Positions 18,009-26,326 of a DNA stretch of 59,264 nt are shown one piece after another. The DNA lies in the NCBI GenBank assembly GCA_947253885.1, contig CAMYAO010000012.1, positions 1-59,264 of the forward strand, written 5' to 3'. Under the pieces are notes generated by a model. The model was not told the DNA's origin, ran no database searches, and saw only the letters and a list, made by a program, of their open reading frames with translations. The DNA is from an uncultured Clostridium sp. (GTDB lineage Bacteria > Bacillota > Clostridia > Lachnospirales > Lachnospiraceae). The translations under genes and the position numbers were made by a program. Numbering within the stretch: position 1 is the first letter of the stretch; each line of letters opens with the position of its first letter.

Positions 18009-18788
18009 ATGGCAGAAAAATGGAAAGAAAAGGCTGCAATTATTTCTCAGAAAGAAATTGCACCGGGAATATTTGAACTGTGGATCAAGACGGAACAGAT
18101 TGCAGGATCAGCAAAACCCGGTCAATTTATTTCGCTTTATGTAAATGATAAAAGTAAATTGCTGCCGAGACCGATCAGTATTTGTGAGATTAATCGGATT
18201 GATCAGGCATTGCGGTTAGTCTATCGTGTGACCGGTGAACATACGGGAACCGCCCTGCTTAGTCAGATGGGAGTAGGAAAGACAATAGAAGTTCTCGGTC
18301 CGTTGGGAAACGGATTTCCTCTAAAAAATAAGACAACCATGGTAATTGGAGGGGGAATCGGTATTCCTCCGATGCTGGAAACGGCAAAGCAGCTTCCGGG
18401 GGAAACTATTGCCGTACTCGGGTATGCAAATTCCGACTTGTTTTTGATGAAAGAATTTCAAGAATACGGAGAGGTGTATGTGGCAACAGACGACGGAAGT
18501 TTCGGGACCGGAGGAACAGTGCTGGATGCAATCAGAGAAAATGATATCACAGCAGAAATTATATTGGCCTGTGGGCCTAAGCCGATGTTACGTGCTGTAA
18601 AAGAATTTGCAAAGGAAAACGGAATTGAATACTGGGTATCTATGGAAGAGCATATGGCTTGCGGAATCGGTGCCTGCCTGGCTTGTGTCTGTCAGAGCAC
18701 AAGCATTGACAGTCATTCTCATGTTGCAAATAAAAGGGTCTGTAAAGACGGACCGGTTTTCCTGGCAGAGGAGGTGGATTTATCATGA
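18009..18788 (+). CDS. pyrK: Dihydroorotate dehydrogenase B, electron-transfer subunit
   Basis: The 259-residue protein has a ferredoxin-reductase FAD domain (LPRPISI), an NAD-binding region (GGGIGIPPMLETAKQL; ACGPKPMLRAVKEF) and a C-terminal [2Fe-2S] cluster in MACGIGACLACVCQS. It passes electrons from the FMN of PyrD through FAD and the cluster to NAD+. Its 3' end overlaps the pyrD start by four bases (ATGA), so the two are coupled. This PyrK/PyrD type 1B enzyme is characteristic of Gram-positive bacteria. Confidence 0.96.
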   Translation: MAEKWKEKAAIISQKEIAPGIFELWIKTEQIAGSAKPGQFISLYVNDKSKLLPRPISICEINRIDQALRLVYRVTGEHTGTALLSQMGVGKTIEVLGPLGNGFPLKNKTTMVIGGGIGIPPMLETAKQLPGETIAVLGYANSDLFLMKEFQEYGEVYVATDDGSFGTGGTVLDAIRENDITAEIILACGPKPMLRAVKEFAKENGIEYWVSMEEHMACGIGACLACVCQSTSIDSHSHVANKRVCKDGPVFLAEEVDLS

Positions 18789-19687
18789 GTATGCAGATTG
18801 AAATTGCAGGTGTAACCTTTGATAATCCGATTATGACAGCTTCCGGAACATTCGGCTCGGGAGAAGAATATTCTGAATTTGTAGATCTGAATCGATTGGG
18901 GGCTGTGGTTACAAAAGGTGTTGCAAATGTACCCTGGCAGGGAAATCCCACACCGAGAATTGCAGAAGTATACGGTGGTATGTTAAATGCAATTGGTCTG
19001 CAAAATCCGGGAATCGATGTATTTATTTCCAGAGATATTCCGTATTTGAAGAAATTTGATACAAAGATTATTGTAAACGTATGCGGTAGAACGACAGAAG
19101 ATTATGTAGAGGTAATAGAGCGTCTCTCTGATCAACCGGTAGATATGTTGGAGATCAATATTTCCTGTCCGAATGTAAAACATGGAGGGATTGCATTCGG
19201 GCAGGATGCAAAAGCGGTAGAAGCAATTACCGAGGCATGTAAATCTGTAGCAAAACAACCGATCTGCATGAAGTTGAGTCCGAATGTGGCGGACATCACG
19301 GAAATGGCAAAAGCGGCAGAAGCAGGCGGAGCTGACGCACTGTCTCTGATCAATACTTTGACCGGTATGAAGATTGATATTCATCGCCAGACATTTGCGC
19401 TTGCAAATAAAACCGGAGGATTATCCGGTCCTGCAGTGCATCCGGTTGCAGTTCGCATGGTTTATCAGGTTGCAAATGCCGTAAAACTTCCAATTATCGG
19501 AATGGGAGGAATTTCCACAGCGGAAGATGCGATTGAAATGTTACTGGTCGGAGCAACCGGTATCAGTATCGGAACAGAAAACTTTATTAATCCGATGGCA
19601 ACAGTAGATATATTGGATGGAATTGCGGAGTATATGCATACACATAATATAAAAAATGTCAAGGATATGATCGGCATTGTAAAATAG
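18785..19687 (+). CDS. pyrD: Dihydroorotate dehydrogenase B, catalytic subunit
   Basis: The 300-residue TIM barrel oxidises dihydroorotate to orotate with FMN. It shows MTASGTFGSGEEY near the start, the GLQNPGID loop, EINISCPNVKHGG with the catalytic cysteine of class 1 enzymes (near residue 129), NTLTGMKIDI and the FMN-phosphate loop GGISTAEDAIEML. A cysteine rather than serine as the base places it in class 1; the adjacent pyrK makes it class 1B. Confidence 0.97.
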   Translation: MSMQIEIAGVTFDNPIMTASGTFGSGEEYSEFVDLNRLGAVVTKGVANVPWQGNPTPRIAEVYGGMLNAIGLQNPGIDVFISRDIPYLKKFDTKIIVNVCGRTTEDYVEVIERLSDQPVDMLEINISCPNVKHGGIAFGQDAKAVEAITEACKSVAKQPICMKLSPNVADITEMAKAAEAGGADALSLINTLTGMKIDIHRQTFALANKTGGLSGPAVHPVAVRMVYQVANAVKLPIIGMGGISTAEDAIEMLLVGATGISIGTENFINPMATVDILDGIAEYMHTHNIKNVKDMIGIVK

Positions 19688-19696
19688 GAGACGGAT

Positions 19697-20371
19697 ATGG
19701 AACAATATAAACAGGAATTTATAGAATTTATGGTAGACTGTGATGTACTGAAGTTTGGAGAATTTATTTTAAAAAGTGGACGAAAATCTCCGTTTTTTAT
19801 GAATGCGGGGGCTTATGTGACCGGAAGTCAACTGGCACAGCTGGGGCGCTATTATGCACAGGCAATTCATGAGCATTACGGTGAGGATTTTGATGTGCTG
19901 TTCGGACCGGCTTATAAGGGAATCCCTCTGTCGGTGGCAACTACGATTGCCTTTTCCGAATTATACGGAAAGGAAATTCGCTATTGTTCCAATCGAAAAG
20001 AGATCAAAGATCATGGTGATACCGGAATTTTACTCGGAAGCAGATTAAAAGACGGCGACCGTGTAGTTATTATTGAAGATGTAACGACTTCCGGAAAGTC
20101 CATTGATGAGACCGTTCCGATTCTTCGTGAACAGGCAGATGTGACGATTGTGGGGTTAGAAGTTTCTTTAAATCGAATGGAAAAAGGAAAAGGGATTCAT
20201 TGTGCTCTGGATGAAATCAGTGAATTGTACGGTTTTGAAACAAATGCAATTGTTACAATGGAAGATGTGGTAGAGTATCTGTACAATAAACCTTGTAAGG
20301 GGCGTGTAGTGATAGATGACACGCTGAAAGAGGCAATCGATCATTACTATAAAGAATATGGAGCAAACTAA
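19697..20371 (+). CDS. pyrE: Orotate phosphoribosyltransferase
   Basis: The 224-residue enzyme joins orotate to PRPP to form OMP. The PRPP-binding motif is VVIIEDVTTSGKSI (near residue 117), and the FGPAYKGIPLS loop and EFILKSGRKSPFF near the start are typical. It ends the pyrimidine part of the cluster, with the next gene starting 20 bp beyond its stop. Confidence 0.96.
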   Translation: MEQYKQEFIEFMVDCDVLKFGEFILKSGRKSPFFMNAGAYVTGSQLAQLGRYYAQAIHEHYGEDFDVLFGPAYKGIPLSVATTIAFSELYGKEIRYCSNRKEIKDHGDTGILLGSRLKDGDRVVIIEDVTTSGKSIDETVPILREQADVTIVGLEVSLNRMEKGKGIHCALDEISELYGFETNAIVTMEDVVEYLYNKPCKGRVVIDDTLKEAIDHYYKEYGAN

Positions 20372-20390
20372 TATTCTGAAGGGAGGAAGA

Positions 20391-20738
20391 ATGGCGAGTA
20401 CAAAACGAAGGGAGTATGAACGGCGCAGACGTCAAAAGCAGAAGCGTGAACACAAATACTCTCCATTTGGATTTGTAATCCTCGGTCTGGCTGTTTTCAG
20501 TCTGTTTTTGTTTTTGATCGGATTATTTTTAGCTGCATGGAATGCCGGAAAAGCAGGAACGGCAATCGGCGGAATCGGACTGATCAGTTTTGTGATCTCC
20601 CTCGGGAATTTTTGGATCGGATGGCAAATGAAGAAAAAAGAGACATTGGATCGTATCCCATATCTGATCGGAATGGGGATAAGCGGAGTTCTTTTTGTCA
20701 TTTATTTGATCTTAATTATAGGAGGTCTGTTTATTTGA
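20391..20738 (+). CDS. Small membrane protein with a basic N-terminus
   Basis: The 115-residue protein starts with an extremely basic stretch of about 30 residues (TKRREYERRRRQKQKREH) and then has three hydrophobic helices (near residues 27-47, 55-75 and 90-113). It has no catalytic motif and is not assigned to a named family here. ATG 20391 is chosen because GGGAGGAAG lies just upstream; an in-frame start at 20358 would sit inside pyrE. It overlaps the following aminopeptidase gene by four bases, so the two are probably made together. Confidence 0.8.
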   Translation: MASTKRREYERRRRQKQKREHKYSPFGFVILGLAVFSLFLFLIGLFLAAWNAGKAGTAIGGIGLISFVISLGNFWIGWQMKKKETLDRIPYLIGMGISGVLFVIYLILIIGGLFI

Positions 20739-22792
20739 AAGAAGAAAATCAGGAAATTTTATTGGAAAGGTATCATCTGGTCAAGAATAGAATTTCAGAA
20801 ATCTCAAAAGAGGAAAATGAAAATATATATGCTTCGTTTTTTCGGGATACGGCTTTGTTTTTATTAAAATTAAGTCAGATTTTGGAGAAAAATCAGACCG
20901 GTACATTACAAACCAGGACGATTGAGGAAGCGAGGGAGGATCAGGAAGAACTGTATCGCTTTATACGTCCGGAAAATTATAAGACGGGAATGGCAAATCC
21001 GAGTGCTGCAATAGAGGCATTTGGAGAAAAAGCCGGAAGGATCCTAACCTTGTTTATGGCTGAGCTTCATTCCGGAATAGGATATGTATTTGAAGAAAAG
21101 CAGTTGGAATTTACGATCTTAATGGAGCTGTATGTGGAACTGTATATCTGCTTTATGGGAGACACAAAACCGGATCTGCAGGAGGCAAATCAAACTGTCT
21201 ATTGGTATTTCTATGATTACAGCTCTGTGTTTACAGAAAACCAGGTTACAGCGCTGGTAGAACCGAATACCGGATTATACCGGGATATTCTTTTAAATGC
21301 AGATCTGGAGGATCTGTCGTATCTTTATCGATATGGATTTTATATTGGAGAAAATGAAACGAGAGTTGCCGAATTTTTAAATACCTTATCTCAAGAAGAG
21401 ATACAGTCCATGGCGGATACTTATACCGAAGGGTATCGAATCGGATTTGAAATTACCGGTAAAGATCTTTCTAAAAAGAAAACGGTCAGTATTCATTATC
21501 CGGTAGGATTTGAGCGTATGGTAAGATGTGCTTATAAAAACTTTGAAAAGATAGGATTATCTGTAACAATTTCCAGAGAACCGTTTTCCACTTTTTATGG
21601 ATTCGGAGGAAACAGGGGCGTATATGCATCCTCGTTGAATCGTCAGTTTGAATATGACCATAAAGAAGATAAAGCATTTTATTTGGATAAGGCATCTGTG
21701 GAATATCGTTTAGAGATGATGCGAAATGCATTTTCCCGTCATCAAGAAGCGGCAAAAGGACATGCCGGACCCGCTGTAATAGAAACTTTTGGAGAACAGC
21801 CGTTTTCTCCGACAGAAAACCCGGACAGAATCTGCTATTCGGACAGTCAACAGGAATTGTCGGTTTATCAGATGTCGGAAGCCGGACAGATTACAAATCA
21901 CTTTATTCCCGGAGAAGAACGCAGTTTTACCATCATTGCATACCCGATACCGGAAATAGGACCGCAATTTCCGGAGATTTTTGCAGAGACAGTCAAGATC
22001 AATACTCTGGACTATCAGGAATATCAGAGAATGCAGCAGTGTCTGATCGATGTATTGGACACTGCAACGCGGGTTCATGTTAAAGGCTGCAATGGAAACC
22101 GCACGGACATTACAGTTTCGCTGTATCCTTTGACGAATCCGTCCGAGCAGACTATATTTGAAAACTGTGTGGCAGATGTCAATATTCCGGTAGGGGAAGT
22201 ATTTACATCTCCGGTCTTAAAGGGAACAACAGGAATTCTGCATGTTTCTGAAGTGTTTTTAAACGGATTGCAGTTCCTGGATTTGGAATTTGAGTTTCAA
22301 GATGGTTGGATCTCTTCCTATCGCTGCGGTAATTTTGAGGACGAGGAAAAGGGAAAGACCTATATCAAAGATAATATATTGGCGCATCATGACAGTCTTC
22401 CGCTGGGAGAATTTGCAATCGGAACCAATACAACCGCTTATCAGATGGCAAAGAAATATCAGATTGCCGATAAATTACCGATTCTGATTGCAGAAAAAAC
22501 TGGTCCTCATTTTGCAGTGGGAGACACCTGTTACTCTCATGCAGAGGAGACCGCCGTCTTTAATCCGGACGGAAAAGAGATTGTGGCACGAGATAATGAA
22601 TGCTCTTTGCAGAGAAAAGAAGATATGCAAAAAGCATATCTGAATTGTCATACCGATATTACCGTTCCGTTTGAGGAACTGGGACATATAAAAGCTATCC
22701 GAGAGGATGGAAGTGAAGTTACATTGATAGAAAACGGCAGATTTTTAGTGCCGGGAACAGAGAGCTTGAATAAGCCTCTAGAAGAGAAATAG
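20735..22792 (+). CDS. M29-family aminopeptidase, long form
   Basis: From the TTG at 20735, preceded by GGAGG nine bases earlier, the protein is 685 residues. That start overlaps the upstream stop by four bases. The C-terminal two-thirds match the M29 (AmpS/thermophilic) metallo-aminopeptidases: a VHVKGCNGNRTDITVSL region, FENCVADVNIPVGEVFTSP, a LGEFAIGTNTTAYQMAKKY segment and PHFAVGDTCYSHAEE. These carry the Glu, His and Asp ligands of the two-metal site. The N-terminal ~270 residues are extra relative to the ~410-residue classic enzymes. It should release N-terminal amino acids from peptides in the cytoplasm. Its place between pyrE and purE shows no pathway link. Confidence 0.85.
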   Translation: MKEENQEILLERYHLVKNRISEISKEENENIYASFFRDTALFLLKLSQILEKNQTGTLQTRTIEEAREDQEELYRFIRPENYKTGMANPSAAIEAFGEKAGRILTLFMAELHSGIGYVFEEKQLEFTILMELYVELYICFMGDTKPDLQEANQTVYWYFYDYSSVFTENQVTALVEPNTGLYRDILLNADLEDLSYLYRYGFYIGENETRVAEFLNTLSQEEIQSMADTYTEGYRIGFEITGKDLSKKKTVSIHYPVGFERMVRCAYKNFEKIGLSVTISREPFSTFYGFGGNRGVYASSLNRQFEYDHKEDKAFYLDKASVEYRLEMMRNAFSRHQEAAKGHAGPAVIETFGEQPFSPTENPDRICYSDSQQELSVYQMSEAGQITNHFIPGEERSFTIIAYPIPEIGPQFPEIFAETVKINTLDYQEYQRMQQCLIDVLDTATRVHVKGCNGNRTDITVSLYPLTNPSEQTIFENCVADVNIPVGEVFTSPVLKGTTGILHVSEVFLNGLQFLDLEFEFQDGWISSYRCGNFEDEEKGKTYIKDNILAHHDSLPLGEFAIGTNTTAYQMAKKYQIADKLPILIAEKTGPHFAVGDTCYSHAEETAVFNPDGKEIVARDNECSLQRKEDMQKAYLNCHTDITVPFEELGHIKAIREDGSEVTLIENGRFLVPGTESLNKPLEEK

Positions 22793-22807
22793 TAAAGGAG
22801 ACCAATT

Positions 22808-23314
22808 ATGGCAAAAGTGGGAATTGTGATGGGAAGTGACTCGGATATGCCGGTAATGAAGAAGGCGGCCGAGGTGTTGGAAGAGCTTGGAGTAGAGGTA
22901 GATATGAGAATCATTTCTGCACATCGTGAACCGGATATCTTTTTTGAATATGCTCAGTCGGCAGAAGAGAGAGGATACAAGGTAATTATTGCAGGTGCCG
23001 GAAAAGCGGCACATCTTCCCGGAATGTGTGCGGCACTATTTCAGTTGCCGGTAATCGGGATTCCTATGAAGACCTCCGATTTGGGCGGAGTGGATTCTCT
23101 GTATTCGATTGTACAGATGCCGAGCGGAATTCCGGTTGCTACCGTGGCAATTAACGGAGGTTTGAATGCAGGACTGCTTGCTGCACAGATTTTGGCAACC
23201 GGTGATGCAGTTTTACTGGAGAGATTAAAAGCATATCGTGAAAGAGCCAAAAAACAGGTTGTGGATAAGGATATGAAATTACAGCAGACAGGATATGCTA
23301 ATTACGAAAACTAA
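22808..23314 (+). CDS. purE: N5-carboxyaminoimidazole ribonucleotide mutase
   Basis: The 168-residue class I PurE has the signature GSDSDMPVMKKAAEVLEEL near the start and SAHREPD near residue 40. In class I organisms it rearranges N5-CAIR, made by PurK, to CAIR; no purK lies in this window. It begins the purine section purE-M-N-D, 15 bp after the aminopeptidase stop. Confidence 0.96.
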   Translation: MAKVGIVMGSDSDMPVMKKAAEVLEELGVEVDMRIISAHREPDIFFEYAQSAEERGYKVIIAGAGKAAHLPGMCAALFQLPVIGIPMKTSDLGGVDSLYSIVQMPSGIPVATVAINGGLNAGLLAAQILATGDAVLLERLKAYRERAKKQVVDKDMKLQQTGYANYEN

Positions 23315-23335
23315 GAATGGTGAGTGAGGAGAACG

Positions 23336-24364
23336 ATGATGGATTATAAAAATGCAGGTGTAGATATTGAAGCCGGTTACAAATCAGTAGAATTAATGAA
23401 AGAGCATGTAAAAACAACTATGCGTAAAGAGGTTTTAAACGGATTGGGAGGATTTAGCGGAGCTTTTTCACTGGCTTCTTTCAAAGATATGGAAGAGCCT
23501 ACGTTAGTATCCGGAACCGATGGAGTAGGTACCAAATTAAAGTTGGCGTTTTTATTGGATAAACACGATACAGTGGGGATTGATTGTGTTGCAATGTGTG
23601 TAAATGATATTGCCTGTGCAGGTGGAGAACCCTTACTATTCTTAGATTATATTGCCTGCGGTAAAAACTTTCCGGAAAAGATTGCAACGATAGTAAGCGG
23701 TGTTGCGGACGGATGCAGACAATCAGAGGCTGCTCTGATTGGTGGTGAGACGGCAGAAATGCCGGGCTTCTATCCGGAAGATGAATATGATTTGGCAGGT
23801 TTTGCAGTAGGAATCGTAGATAAAAAAGATTTGATTACCGGAGAGCATTTACAGCCCGGAGATGTTCTAATCGGAATGGCAAGTTCCGGTGTACACTCAA
23901 ATGGATTTTCTTTAGTTCGTAAGGTATTTACAATGGATAAGGAAACACTGAACACCTATCATGAGGAATTAGGAAAAACTCTGGGAGAAGCACTGATTGA
24001 GCCGACTAAAATCTATGTAAAAGCATTAAAATCTGTTAAAGAAGCCGGGGTTAGGGTAAAAGCCTGCAGTCATATTACCGGAGGGGGATTCTATGAGAAT
24101 ATTCCCCGTATGTTGATTGACGGAACACATGCAATTGTGGAAAAGAACAGCTATCCGGTTCCACCTATTTTTACCATGATTGCAAGAGAAGGCGGAATTG
24201 AAGAGCAGATGATGTATAATACCTACAACATGGGGCTTGGAATGATTTTAGCAGTAGATGCAAAAGAGGTGGATAAGGCTTTAGAAGCAATCAAAGCGGC
24301 AGGAGAAACTCCATATGTAGTAGGTAAAATAGAAAGTGGAGAAAAAGGAGTGACTCTATGTTAA
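23336..24364 (+). CDS. purM: Phosphoribosylaminoimidazole synthetase (AIR synthetase)
   Basis: The enzyme closes the imidazole ring of AIR using ATP. Family motifs include GGFSGAFSL, SGTDGVGTKLKLA, NDIACAGGEPLLFLDY, GGETAEMPGFY and HITGGGFYENIPRM. ATG 23336 gives 342 residues and has GAGGAG five bases upstream; the in-frame GTG at 23324 does not. The 3' end overlaps purN by seven bases. Confidence 0.96.
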   Translation: MMDYKNAGVDIEAGYKSVELMKEHVKTTMRKEVLNGLGGFSGAFSLASFKDMEEPTLVSGTDGVGTKLKLAFLLDKHDTVGIDCVAMCVNDIACAGGEPLLFLDYIACGKNFPEKIATIVSGVADGCRQSEAALIGGETAEMPGFYPEDEYDLAGFAVGIVDKKDLITGEHLQPGDVLIGMASSGVHSNGFSLVRKVFTMDKETLNTYHEELGKTLGEALIEPTKIYVKALKSVKEAGVRVKACSHITGGGFYENIPRMLIDGTHAIVEKNSYPVPPIFTMIAREGGIEEQMMYNTYNMGLGMILAVDAKEVDKALEAIKAAGETPYVVGKIESGEKGVTLC

Positions 24365-24981
24365 GAGTTTCTGTATTGGTTTCCGGAGGAGGAACAAATC
24401 TTCAGGCGATTATAGATGCAATTCATAATGGGGTGATACAAAATACAGAAATCGTTTCTGTGATAAGTAACAATGAAAACGCATATGCATTAGAGAGAGC
24501 AAAAAAAGAGGGTATTTATACACAGTGTATCTCACCCGATCAGTTTGAGAACAGAGAGAAATTTCAAGAAGCATTGCTTCGGAAATTAGAGGAGATGCAG
24601 ACTGATTTGGTAGTACTGGCAGGATATCTTGTGATTATTCCTGAAAAAATGATTCAAAATTATCGCAATCGTATCATCAACATTCATCCGTCTTTGATTC
24701 CGGCATTTTGCGGTACCGGTTATTACGGTCTGAAAGTACATGAGGCGGCATTGAAACGAGGAGTAAAAGTCGTGGGTGCTACTTGCCATTTTGTAGATGA
24801 GGGAACAGATACTGGACCGATTATCCTGCAAAAGGCAGTGGAAGTACAGCCGGGAGATACGCCTGAAATATTACAACGGCGTGTAATGGAGCAGGCAGAA
24901 TGGAAGATACTTCCGGAGGCAATTAATTTGATTGCGGCAGGAAAAGTAATCGTACAAGACGGAGTAACGATAATTCAATAG
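24358..24981 (+). CDS. purN: Phosphoribosylglycinamide formyltransferase
   Basis: The 207-residue enzyme transfers a formyl group from 10-formyl-tetrahydrofolate to GAR. It shows VSGGGTNLQAIIDAI near the start, the catalytic NIHPSLIPAF block (near residue 107) and the conserved GATCHFVDEGTDTGPII. The block reads PAFCGTGYYGLKVH rather than the more common PSFPG; this variant occurs in some clostridial PurN. Translation is coupled to purM through the overlap. Confidence 0.95.
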   Translation: MLRVSVLVSGGGTNLQAIIDAIHNGVIQNTEIVSVISNNENAYALERAKKEGIYTQCISPDQFENREKFQEALLRKLEEMQTDLVVLAGYLVIIPEKMIQNYRNRIINIHPSLIPAFCGTGYYGLKVHEAALKRGVKVVGATCHFVDEGTDTGPIILQKAVEVQPGDTPEILQRRVMEQAEWKILPEAINLIAAGKVIVQDGVTIIQ

Positions 24982-24996
24982 TTTTAGGAGAGTACA

Positions 24997-26271
24997 ATGA
25001 AAGTATTAATTGTTGGAAGCGGCGGACGTGAGCATGCAATCGCAACCAGTGTTGCAAAAAGTGAGAAAGTAGATAAAATCTATTGTGCTCCCGGTAATGC
25101 CGGAATCGGTCAAATAGCAGAATTGGTTCCGATTTCTGCTATGGAGTTTGATGAACTTGCGAATTTTGCACAAAAAGAAGCCATTGATTTAACGATTATC
25201 GGAATGGATGATCCGTTGGTCGGAGGGATTGTAGATGTATTTGAGTCAAAGGGACTAAGAGTATTCGGTCCGAGAAAAAACGCAGCTATTTTAGAGGGTT
25301 CCAAGGCGTTTTCAAAGGAGCTGATGAAAAAATACAAGATTCCGACAGCAGGTTATGAAAATTTTAATAATCCGAATGATGCATTGGCTTATTTGGAAAC
25401 AGCGAATATGCCGATTGTTTTAAAGGCAGACGGTTTGGCACTTGGAAAAGGAGTATTGATTTGTAATACTCTGGAGGAGGCTAAGACCGGGGTAAAAGAA
25501 ATTATGGAGGATAAGAAGTTCGGAAGTGCCGGGAATCAAATAGTTATAGAAGAGTTTATGACCGGGCGTGAGGTATCCGTACTGTCCTTTGTAGATGGTA
25601 ATACGATTAAAATTATGTCAAGTGCACAGGATCACAAACGTGCAAAAGATGGTGATAAGGGATTAAACACAGGAGGAATGGGAACTTTTTCTCCAAGTCC
25701 CTTCTATACAGAATCTGTAGATGCATTTTGTAAAGAACACGTTTTTCAAAAGACAGTAGATGCTATGAAAGCGGAAGGCAGGGAATTTAAAGGAATCATT
25801 TTTTTCGGATTGATGTTGACGGAAGAGGGACCCAAGGTATTAGAATATAATGCAAGATTCGGAGATCCGGAAGCTCAGGTAGTGCTGCCTCGTATGAAGA
25901 ATGATATTATTGAGGTAATGGAAGCATGTATTGACGGAACCTTAGATCAAATAGATTTGCAGTTTGAGGACAACGCTGCAGTATGTGTAGTGTTAGCCAG
26001 TGATGGTTATCCGATCTCTTATCAAAAGGGATATCCGATCAAGGGATTGGATCTGTTTAAAGAAAAAGAGGGATATTATTGTTTTCATGCCGGAACGGCA
26101 CAAAGTATCGACGGGGAATTCATAACAAATGGCGGTCGTGTTCTCGGAGTAACAGCAAAGGGAACAGATTTAAAAGAAGCCAGAACCAATGCATATGAGG
26201 CAACTCATTGGATAGAATATGAAAATAAGTATATGAGAAATGATATCGGAAAGGCAATCGACGAAGCATAG
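24997..26271 (+). CDS. purD: Phosphoribosylamine-glycine ligase
   Basis: The 424-residue ATP-grasp enzyme joins phosphoribosylamine and glycine. It begins with VLIVGSGGREHAIA, typical of PurD, and has the ATP-grasp motifs VLKADGLALGKGV, EEFMTGREVSVLSF and EYNARFGDPEAQVVLPRM. It is the last gene of the cluster; a strong hairpin follows. The window lacks purF, purL, purC, purB and purH. Confidence 0.97.
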   Translation: MKVLIVGSGGREHAIATSVAKSEKVDKIYCAPGNAGIGQIAELVPISAMEFDELANFAQKEAIDLTIIGMDDPLVGGIVDVFESKGLRVFGPRKNAAILEGSKAFSKELMKKYKIPTAGYENFNNPNDALAYLETANMPIVLKADGLALGKGVLICNTLEEAKTGVKEIMEDKKFGSAGNQIVIEEFMTGREVSVLSFVDGNTIKIMSSAQDHKRAKDGDKGLNTGGMGTFSPSPFYTESVDAFCKEHVFQKTVDAMKAEGREFKGIIFFGLMLTEEGPKVLEYNARFGDPEAQVVLPRMKNDIIEVMEACIDGTLDQIDLQFEDNAAVCVVLASDGYPISYQKGYPIKGLDLFKEKEGYYCFHAGTAQSIDGEFITNGGRVLGVTAKGTDLKEARTNAYEATHWIEYENKYMRNDIGKAIDEA

Positions 26272-26277
26272 CTTTCC

Positions 26278-26326
26278 CTAATAGAACAACCCTGCAGCAG
26301 ATACTGCTGCAGGGTTGTTCTATTAG
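26278..26326. terminator. Perfect 23-bp hairpin between convergent genes
   Basis: Bases 26278-26300 and 26304-26326 are exact inverted complements with only ATA between them. The structure fills the gap between the purD stop (26271) and the stop of the leftward ABC permease (26327). It lacks a long T tract on either strand but should end or protect transcripts from both sides. Confidence 0.75.
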
